A stretch of DNA of 11,528 nt from Clostridiales bacterium UBA8153 (GTDB lineage Bacteria; Bacillota; Sulfobacillia; UBA8153). Numbering within the stretch: position 1 is the first letter of the stretch; each line of letters starts with the position of its first letter. The position numbers and the translations under genes are program-made. Shown here in pieces: positions 6,163-11,528 of this stretch. Below the pieces are notes generated by a model. It saw nothing but the letters and a program-made list of their open reading frames with translations. It was not told where the DNA came from and made no database searches. The stretch covers positions 1 through 11,528 of the forward strand of contig DMHJ01000043.1 in assembly GCA_003449495.1 (NCBI GenBank), read 5' to 3'.

Positions 6163-6219
6163 AGCGACCTGAATCAGAAATGTGGCGGGCGGTCAGCCCG
6201 GCAAGAGGAGAGAGTGGCC

Positions 6220-7356
6220 ATGAAGCGGCCGTCCCGGCAGGCGGAAGGGAACGCAGGTCCGGTGGCATCCCCGCCCTTGCGAGCGGTGGCGGCCGGAGCC
6301 GGCCTGAACCTGACCGACCTGCAGCGTGACCATCCTGAATATGCTTTCGTCGCCTACCTTGCCGAACCGGCGCTACTGGATGCCGTCATCCTGGACTGCC
6401 GTCCAGAGGTGGTGCTTTTGGGCGAGGAACTCACGGCCAAGTTCGAGCTTTTGGCCAGGCGACATCCCGGTGTCAAGCTGGTACCGGTCGGCCAGCCCCT
6501 TCCGGGCGGTGGCCGCGAGCGTACCCCGCCGGTGGCTCCGCAGCCGGCGGGCGTTCCCCTTCCACAGCAGCTGGTGGTGGTGTGGAGCCCCAAAGGGGGA
6601 GTGGGGAAGACCTTCATTGCCTCCAACCTGGCCACGGCGGTGGCCCGCCGGAGCCGCTTCAGCGTGGCCTTGCTGGATTTGGACCTGCATTCAGCCGACA
6701 CCGGAGTGTACCTGGACCTGCTGGACGGGCCAGGCATCGTCGACCTATTACCCTACCTTGCCGAACTCCGGCCCGAGCACCTGGAAAACTACATGATCCG
6801 CCACCCCCACTCCGGTCTCTTGGTACTTCTGGGACCGGCGCGCCCGGAGCTGGCCGACTTTGTGCGGTTAGAACATGTCCTAAAGATCCTGGAGTTGGCC
6901 CGGCGGCGGTTCGGCTGCGTGTTTGTGGACATGCCTCCCCATGCCGGCGAGGAGCTGGTGTACGAGTGCATGGAGCAGGCCAGCCGGATCTTAGTGGTCA
7001 CCACCCAGGACGCTGCGGCGTTGCGCCAGACGCGCCTGACCCTGGAAGTCATGGCCAAGTTGAAGATCGATGTGGCCGGCTCGGTCTGGGTGGTCTTAAA
7101 CCGCCTGCATGGCGCTGCTCCCATCGGAGCTGAGCGCGTAGAGGACTTTCTCGGGCGTCCCGTGGTGGCCAAGCTGGAGGAGGACCGCAAGGCGGTGGAA
7201 CTCTCCCAGTTCGAAGGTAGGCCCTTGGTGGAGACTGGACGCAGCCAGCGGCTGGGCGCGGCCTTGGACGCCCTGGCCCAGAAACTATGCCCGGGAGTCC
7301 CGGACAACGGGGGTCCGTCCCGGGGAGGCATCAAAGCCCTATTCCGGAGGGGATGA
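6220..7356 (+). CDS. cpaE: Pilus assembly ATPase CpaE/TadZ (MinD/ParA-like)
   Basis: 378 residues. A MinD-type P-loop ATPase domain starts near 116: VVVWSPKGGVGKTFIASNLA holds the deviant Walker A with signature Lys125 and P-loop Lys130-Thr131. LLDLDLHSADTG follows as the A'-like region and CVFVDMPPH as Walker B. The first ~95 residues resemble an atypical receiver domain (VILDCRPEVVLLGEEL), in which the usual phospho-acceptor Asp position is Gly68, so phosphorylation is unlikely. TadZ/CpaE proteins place the pilus machine at a cell site. ATG 6220 is preferred over GTG 6214 because GAGGAG (6205-6210) is 9 nt away from the ATG and only 3 from the GTG. It is followed after 4 bp by cpaF. Confidence 0.88.
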   Translation: MKRPSRQAEGNAGPVASPPLRAVAAGAGLNLTDLQRDHPEYAFVAYLAEPALLDAVILDCRPEVVLLGEELTAKFELLARRHPGVKLVPVGQPLPGGGRERTPPVAPQPAGVPLPQQLVVVWSPKGGVGKTFIASNLATAVARRSRFSVALLDLDLHSADTGVYLDLLDGPGIVDLLPYLAELRPEHLENYMIRHPHSGLLVLLGPARPELADFVRLEHVLKILELARRRFGCVFVDMPPHAGEELVYECMEQASRILVVTTQDAAALRQTRLTLEVMAKLKIDVAGSVWVVLNRLHGAAPIGAERVEDFLGRPVVAKLEEDRKAVELSQFEGRPLVETGRSQRLGAALDALAQKLCPGVPDNGGPSRGGIKALFRRG

Positions 7357-7360
7357 GCCC

Positions 7361-8656
7361 TTGTCCCTATTAGAGCGAATGGAAAGGCACCGTGGCGGAA
7401 CGGGGACGGCCGGCCACGCATCGGTCGAGGACATCGTGGGCCGGGTGCGCGACCGGGTGCTGGAGGCTCATGCGACTACGGTGCTGAAAGCCCGCACCGA
7501 AGCGGGTAAGCGGAGCCAGCTGAAGTCCTTGGTGACCCAGCAGCTGGTGGGCGACGGCCTGGGCCTGCCCAAGTTGTCCCGGGAAGCCCTGGCAGAGCAT
7601 GTCGTTCAGGAACTGGTGGGTTACGGTCCCATTGACCCTTTGGTGCTGGACGATCAGGTAAGCGAAGTCATGGTCAACGGTCCCGGCGAGGTGTATGTAG
7701 AACGCGACGGTCAGGTGGTGCTTACCGGCGTCTCCTTTGACAGCGAGGAGCAGCTGACCGATGTCATCGTCCGTATGGTGGCGCCCTTGGGCCGGCGCGT
7801 CGACCGCTCATCACCGTACGTAGATGCCAGGCTACCGGACGGTTCCCGCATCAACGCCGTGCTACCGCCACTGTCGCTAAACGGGCCGGTTCTTACCATC
7901 AGGAAGTTCCCGCAGCGCCTGTCCCGCCTTCAGGACCTGGTCAGGCTGGGGTCACTGAGCGTGGATATGGCCGGGTTCCTCGAGCAGCTGGTGTACTGTC
8001 GCGCCAACCTGGTGATGTCGGGTGGCACCTCTTCCGGAAAGACTACGACGCTGAATGTGGTCTGCCATCTGGTACCGGTACCCGAAAGGCTCATCACCAT
8101 TGAGGACTCGGCGGAGCTGAAGCTGGAGGGCCGTCACGTAGTCAGGCTGGAAACCCGGCTCGCCAATATGGAGGGGAAGGGGGCGGTGGAACTCAGGGAC
8201 TTGGTTAGGAACGCGCTGCGCATGCGTCCGGACCGCCTGATCATCGGGGAGGTGCGCGGAGCCGAGGCCTTCGACCTCGTGCAGAGCATGAACACCGGGC
8301 ATCCCGGTTCCATGACCACGGTACACGCCAACAGCTGTGCCGACGCTCTCAAACGCTTGGAAGGAATGGTGCTCACGGCCGGTAGCGGCCTGCCGCTGGC
8401 GGTGGCCCGCCAACACCTGGGTACAGCCATCGACGTAATCATCCATCATACCCGGGTCAAGGGAGGTGGGCGCCGCATCACCGAGATGGCGGTGATGAAC
8501 CGCCCGGATGACGGTCTGCTCCAGCTTACCCCGGTGTTTCAGGACCTGACCTGGGGGAGGTCGCCGCAGCCTGAGTTCGTCGCCACCGGCAGGCTGCCCG
8601 GGTGGCTGCAGGACCGCATGGAGGGAAGGGAGGCGCCCGGTGCCGCGGTGACATGA
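7361..8656 (+). CDS. cpaF: Tad secretion ATPase CpaF/TadA
   Basis: 431 residues, a PilT/GspE-superfamily hexameric ATPase that powers Flp pilus assembly from the cytoplasmic side. Motifs in order: ELVGYGPIDPLVLDDQVSEV (84-103) and VMVNGP typical of CpaF N-domains; Walker A GGTSSGKTTT (221-230, Lys227); Asp box TIEDSAEL (246-253); Walker B LIIGEVRGAEA (293-303, Glu297); His box GHPGSMTTVHAN (313-324). All catalytic residues are present and the length is normal. It starts at TTG 7361 with GGAGGGG (7346-7352) 8 nt upstream, 4 bp after cpaE stops. Its stop overlaps the tadB start as ATGA. A general type IV secretion ATPase is excluded by the flanking tad genes. Confidence 0.95.
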   Translation: MSLLERMERHRGGTGTAGHASVEDIVGRVRDRVLEAHATTVLKARTEAGKRSQLKSLVTQQLVGDGLGLPKLSREALAEHVVQELVGYGPIDPLVLDDQVSEVMVNGPGEVYVERDGQVVLTGVSFDSEEQLTDVIVRMVAPLGRRVDRSSPYVDARLPDGSRINAVLPPLSLNGPVLTIRKFPQRLSRLQDLVRLGSLSVDMAGFLEQLVYCRANLVMSGGTSSGKTTTLNVVCHLVPVPERLITIEDSAELKLEGRHVVRLETRLANMEGKGAVELRDLVRNALRMRPDRLIIGEVRGAEAFDLVQSMNTGHPGSMTTVHANSCADALKRLEGMVLTAGSGLPLAVARQHLGTAIDVIIHHTRVKGGGRRITEMAVMNRPDDGLLQLTPVFQDLTWGRSPQPEFVATGRLPGWLQDRMEGREAPGAAVT

Positions 8657-9492
8657 GGGCGGCGCTGATAGCCCTGTGCGCCGCCGGGGCGGTCTTGGCG
8701 GTTGTCATGGCCATACGGCCGGTCTCCCGGACATTCCCGGGACGCCTGGCGCGGTTAAGACGCGGAGGCCGGGAAGGAAGCCGGTCAAGGGTAGTGCTTC
8801 CAGAAAGGAGCGTGCTCATGTTGACGGCAGGCGGGAGTGCCGGCGGGGTCTGGCTGACCGGGGAGGCCTGGGGCATGCTGGCGGGTGCCATCTCCGGGTA
8901 CGGGTTGGCCAAGTGGCGAACGGTCTCGAGCGGACGGCGGCTGCGGGATAGGTACCGTCAACAAGCCGAGCACCTGTGTCTATCGGCTGCCAACAGCCTG
9001 CGGGCCGGGCAAAGCCTGCCCCAGGCCCTCAGTACCGCCGCCCAGCACTGCGGACCGCCACTGGGTCCCGCCGTGGTACAGGCCATCAGCCGCCACCAGG
9101 CCGGTCTGCCGCTACTCACGGCCATGGCCGAGCTGGTGGCGCGGCCTGAAGGAGCGGGACTGAACCACGTGTCCGAGGTGCTTGCCATCCACCAACAGGC
9201 AGGTGGGGAACTCCCCCTGCTCCTGACCCTGGCGGCCGGCACCTTACGTGAGCGCCGGCTACTGCAAAAGGAGATGGAATCCCGCACCGTGGAAGCACGG
9301 CTGAGCGCCCGTATCCTGGCCAGCCTGCCGGTGCTGCTCACGCTATACCTGGTCAGGTGGCAGCCCCAGGCTCTCGCCCCGCTCATCGGCTACCCGGCAG
9401 GACGGGTCGCCCTGCTCGTCGCCTGTCTGCTCTGGCTGTTGGGTCTGGTTGCCACCTCCTACCTGGTGCGAGGGGAGGGTGGTTGGGAGTGA
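8653..9492 (+). CDS. tadB: Tad platform membrane protein TadB
   Basis: 279 residues. The start is ATG 8653 in an ATGA overlap with the cpaF stop; no nearer Shine-Dalgarno site exists (GGGAGG ends 19 nt away), so translation is probably coupled to cpaF. Membrane segments lie at about 3-20, 53-85, 220-235 and 252-271. The cytoplasmic T2SSF (GspF) domain spans ~105-232, with the typical SLRAGQSLPQALSTAA and HQQAGGELPLLLTLAAGTLR stretches. TadB and TadC form the inner-membrane platform on which CpaF acts to lift pilin subunits into the fibre. Gene order (cpaF-tadB-tadC) is the canonical one. Confidence 0.9.
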   Translation: MRAALIALCAAGAVLAVVMAIRPVSRTFPGRLARLRRGGREGSRSRVVLPERSVLMLTAGGSAGGVWLTGEAWGMLAGAISGYGLAKWRTVSSGRRLRDRYRQQAEHLCLSAANSLRAGQSLPQALSTAAQHCGPPLGPAVVQAISRHQAGLPLLTAMAELVARPEGAGLNHVSEVLAIHQQAGGELPLLLTLAAGTLRERRLLQKEMESRTVEARLSARILASLPVLLTLYLVRWQPQALAPLIGYPAGRVALLVACLLWLLGLVATSYLVRGEGGWE

Positions 9493-10325
9493 GCGCGCTC
9501 CTGGCCTCCGTGTGCACCGGCCTGGCCGTGCTGGTGCTTTCAGACTGGCTTTGGGTCAGGAAGCAGCGGAGGTGGCGGAAGCTACTGGGCGAGGCCATGG
9601 GCAGCTGGGCGAACCTGCTTTCCATCGTGGCCGACCTTCCGTATCCGGTTGGGACCGGCGATATCGCGGCCGGCCTGCGGAAAAGCGGAAAGCCTGCGGT
9701 GAGTGCACCGGCCTGGATACGACGGCGTCTCCAGACCCTGCTCCCGGGCGTCTCCGGGCTCTTGCTGCTGGCACTGACCCGGCCTTCCGCCGTTTCCCTC
9801 CCGCTGGCCATGGGCATAACGGGGATATCGTACTGGTGGCCCGACCTGTTGCTGGCTCGCGACTCCCGGCGGCGCCGGCGCAGGGTGCAGGCCACTTTCC
9901 CGGGGTTTCTCGACCTCATGGCTACCTGTGCCCAAGCCGGCCACAGCCTGTATGCTTGTATGATGACGGTGGCCCCCCACCTGCGCGGGCCCCTGGGGGA
10001 GGTTTTCGTGGCGGTGTGCGGGCAACTGGCAGCGGGACGCCGGCTGTGGCCTGCCTTGGAGACTGCCCGGCAACAGGCCGCCCTACCGGAGGTGGACACC
10101 TTTGTGGCCGCCATGGCGGAAGCCGACTTCCTCGGTTCACCCATTGCCGATACCCTCCGGCAGTTGGCCCAGTTGGCTCGCACCCAGCGCCGGTATGCCA
10201 TGGAATCGGCCATTGCCACGCTGCCGTTAAAGCTCAGCATCTGCACGGTTTTCTTCTTCCTGCCGCCGGTGTTCGTGCTCTTGGTGGTGCCTAACCTGGT
10301 GGCCTTCATGATGGGTACCTGGTAG
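9489..10325 (+). CDS. tadC: Tad platform membrane protein TadC
   Basis: 278 residues from GTG 9489, which overlaps the tadB stop as GTGA and has GGGGAGGG (9472-9479) 9 nt upstream. The frame extends further upstream inside tadB, but that extension is Arg/Pro-rich shadow sequence. Hydrophobic segments are at ~3-20, 88-118 and 250-274. The T2SSF domain covers ~138-262: FPGFLDLMATCAQAGHSLYA, then ALPEVDTFVAAMAEADFLGS and IADTLRQLAQLARTQRRYAM. It is the partner of TadB in the pilus platform. Confidence 0.9.
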   Translation: MSALLASVCTGLAVLVLSDWLWVRKQRRWRKLLGEAMGSWANLLSIVADLPYPVGTGDIAAGLRKSGKPAVSAPAWIRRRLQTLLPGVSGLLLLALTRPSAVSLPLAMGITGISYWWPDLLLARDSRRRRRRVQATFPGFLDLMATCAQAGHSLYACMMTVAPHLRGPLGEVFVAVCGQLAAGRRLWPALETARQQAALPEVDTFVAAMAEADFLGSPIADTLRQLAQLARTQRRYAMESAIATLPLKLSICTVFFFLPPVFVLLVVPNLVAFMMGTW

Positions 10326-10341
10326 AAAGGAGCTAGCTGAG

Positions 10342-10512
10342 ATGATGACAATGGTGAAGAAGATCCTGGGGTCCCGCCTGGGGGCGACGACAGCCGAATA
10401 CGCGCTTATCCTGGCCTTGGTGGTGGTGGCTTTGATCACGACCTTGAACAGCCTGGGCGAAGTGCTCAACGGGAAACTGGCGGAGATCATTCAGAAGCTA
10501 ACCGGGAACTGA
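10342..10512 (+). CDS. flp: Flp-type major pilin prepilin
   Basis: 56 residues, short enough to be missed by ORF length cut-offs. The start is ATG 10342 with AAAGGAG (10326-10332) 9 nt upstream. The N-terminus has a basic leader MMTMVKKILGSRLG, then ATTAEYALILALVVVALITT. Cleavage after Gly14 would leave Glu at +5 and Tyr at +6, the hallmark of Flp pilins, followed by one hydrophobic helix and a short tail ending KLTGN. It would be exported, cut by a prepilin peptidase (not present here) and polymerised by the CpaF/TadBC machine. It sits between tadC and tadE with short gaps. Confidence 0.92.
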   Translation: MMTMVKKILGSRLGATTAEYALILALVVVALITTLNSLGEVLNGKLAEIIQKLTGN

Positions 10513-10526
10513 TAGGGGTGATCGGC

Positions 10527-10916
10527 ATGGGACGCCGTGGAGCCGTGGCCGTGGAGTTCGCTTTGGTGGCGACCATGCTCCTGTTCATCCTGTTTGTCGT
10601 GATCGACTTGGGGCTGGCCTTTCACGTGCGCCTCATACTAGGAGCGGCCGCCCGGGAAGGCGCGCGGCAGGCGGCGGTAGATGGTGGCGAATCGGCCCGG
10701 GCCAGACAGCGGGTAACCGACTACCTTTCCCTGGCCGGCATTGCGGTTGACGCTGCCGAGGTGACGTTTGTCCCGCCTACGGCATCTTACGGTACGCCCA
10801 TCACCGTCACCGTCAGCTACCGTTACTGGTTTACGATTCCCCTGGTCCAAGCGGTGTTAGGGCCGCTGATGCAGCTACGGGGTACCGCCATCACCCGCAG
10901 TGAGCGGCTACGATGA
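10527..10916 (+). CDS. tadE: TadE-like minor pilin (pseudopilin)
   Basis: 129 residues from ATG 10527; AGGGGTG (10514-10520) is 6 nt upstream, better placed than for GTG 10518. The N-terminus MGRRGAVAVEFALVATMLLF shows the TadE signature: a Gly followed by AVAVEF, with Glu at +5 and Phe at +6 for prepilin peptidase, then a hydrophobic helix. LILGAAAREGARQAA is the typical TadE motif after the helix. The C-terminal part is a small extracellular beta-rich domain. It probably primes or caps the pilus. Its stop overlaps the next start (ATGA). Confidence 0.88.
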   Translation: MGRRGAVAVEFALVATMLLFILFVVIDLGLAFHVRLILGAAAREGARQAAVDGGESARARQRVTDYLSLAGIAVDAAEVTFVPPTASYGTPITVTVSYRYWFTIPLVQAVLGPLMQLRGTAITRSERLR

Positions 10917-11398
10917 CAAGCTGCAGGCGTGGGGCCGTGGCGGCGCTGGTCATCTTGTTTCTGCCAGGGCTCATCGGCGTTCTGGCTCTCGTGGTGGACC
11001 TGGGGTTACTGCTGCATGCCCGCACCGCCCTGCAGGCGTCGGCCGATCTGGCGGCCCTGGCCGGGGTGCAGGAGCTAGACCTTGAGGCTTTGGCCCAAGG
11101 CACGCCCCGCCTGCTTACCGAGCCGGCCCGGGCGGCGGCGGAAAGCTACGCAGCAATCAATGTTCTCCACCAGCTGGGCGGTGAGGCCAGGGCGGTGCTA
11201 CGCATGACAGTTGAGGTGTATAATGCCAGCCCGACCGAGCCTCTGGTCCACCTGCGCACCGGGCGCGTGCTGGAGGTGCCGACGGTGTCGGTGCAACTGC
11301 AGCTGCCACTACGGCTGGTGCTTGCCCCCCGGCTCTTGGGTCGTTTCGACTACCTGGTAGAGACCCACGCCGATGCGGCGGTGGTGAGGAGAAGGTAG
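10913..11398 (+). CDS. tadG: TadG-like pilus protein (Tad domain)
   Basis: 161 residues from ATG 10913, overlapping the tadE stop by 4 bp. The N-terminus CRRGAVAALVILFLPGLIGV matches the Tad/TadG-like N-terminal domain; Glu +5 is replaced by Leu, as is common for TadG, so it may stay uncleaved. LVVDLGLLLHARTALQASAD and LAALAGVQEL form the conserved segment after the helix. It is short: many TadG proteins carry a large C-terminal von Willebrand domain, here absent, and ~90 residues of unassigned extracellular sequence remain. It is the last gene of the operon. Confidence 0.82.
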   Translation: MTSCRRGAVAALVILFLPGLIGVLALVVDLGLLLHARTALQASADLAALAGVQELDLEALAQGTPRLLTEPARAAAESYAAINVLHQLGGEARAVLRMTVEVYNASPTEPLVHLRTGRVLEVPTVSVQLQLPLRLVLAPRLLGRFDYLVETHADAAVVRRR

Positions 11399-11424
11399 CC
11401 ATACCGGTGGGCCGCGTTTCAACC

Positions 11425-11459
11425 GGTTGAGGGCGGGAACTGTTCCCCCGCCCTCAACC
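11425..11459 (+). terminator. Strong hairpin closing the tad operon, no U-tract
   Basis: GGTTGAGGGCGGG (11425-11437) pairs perfectly with CCCGCCCTCAACC (11447-11459), a 13-bp stem with a 9-nt loop, 26 bp after the tadG stop. It is followed by TGCCTGAATGAC, so a standard intrinsic terminator is doubtful; it may stabilise the 3' end or stop transcription with a factor. The palindrome CAACCGGTTG (11420-11429) overlaps its left arm. The remaining 69 bases to the window end hold no gene start that I can support. Confidence 0.5.
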
Positions 11460-11528
11460 TGCCTGAATGACCTGGCGCAAGCCATGTAAGACTTGAGGGA
11501 GGCAACAGGTCAGCAAAATAGGGACGTG

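Noticed and set aside
9357..9488. Upstream extension of tadC inside tadB
   Set aside because: The 44 extra residues are Arg/Pro-rich shadow sequence; GTG 9489 has a good Shine-Dalgarno site and the usual 4-bp overlap.
9383..10351. 322-codon open frame on the minus strand opposite tadC
   Set aside because: Ser/Arg/Ala-rich shadow of a GC-rich gene; tadC on the plus strand has clear T2SSF motifs and fits the operon.
1..11528. CRISPR arrays, insertion sequences, tRNA or rRNA genes
   Set aside because: No regularly spaced repeats, transposase motifs or cloverleaf sequences were seen by eye.

Overview
The window comes from a GC-rich genome whose genes often start with GTG or TTG behind strong purine-rich Shine-Dalgarno sequences. 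Together with an S-layer-homology (SLH) surface protein and a Tad (Flp) pilus locus that shows no outer-membrane secretin, this suggests a monoderm, probably high-GC (possibly thermophilic) member of the Firmicutes. That placement is an inference from gene content, not from a marker gene.

Layout. Positions 2-352 hold the C-terminal half of a NarL/LuxR-type response regulator cut by the window edge, followed by an intrinsic terminator (469-500). Positions 501-1198 hold no convincing gene. They carry an extended -10 promoter element, a possible structured transcript, two perfect palindromes and perhaps gene remnants. Positions 1232-2431 encode a threonine synthase-type PLP enzyme with an N-terminal zinc ribbon. 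Positions 2479-3319 are a decayed membrane/TPR gene with a frameshift and three in-frame TAG codons. It converges on and slightly overlaps an SLH-anchored exported protein on the minus strand (3303-4868).

The right half (5001-11398) is a complete-looking core Tad operon on the plus strand: cpaB (SAF/RcpC), cpaE/tadZ (MinD-like ATPase), cpaF/tadA (secretion ATPase), tadB and tadC (inner-membrane platform), flp (a 56-residue pilin), tadE and tadG-like (pseudopilins). The genes are packed tightly, with 4-bp ATGA/GTGA overlaps at three junctions. They should work as one machine: CpaF powers, TadB/TadC form the platform, CpaE places the complex, CpaB spans the envelope, Flp polymerises, and TadE/TadG act as minor pilins. 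No prepilin peptidase, secretin or TadD is visible in the window.

The most interesting feature is upstream of this operon. A sigma-A promoter (TTGACG-17-TAAAAT, 5018-5046) sits just downstream of a Spo0A-box-like site (5001-5010). It would make an unusually long leader of about 460 nt that contains at least five potential stem-loops, including one with a U-rich tail that could act as an attenuator. I could not match this leader to any riboswitch class I know.
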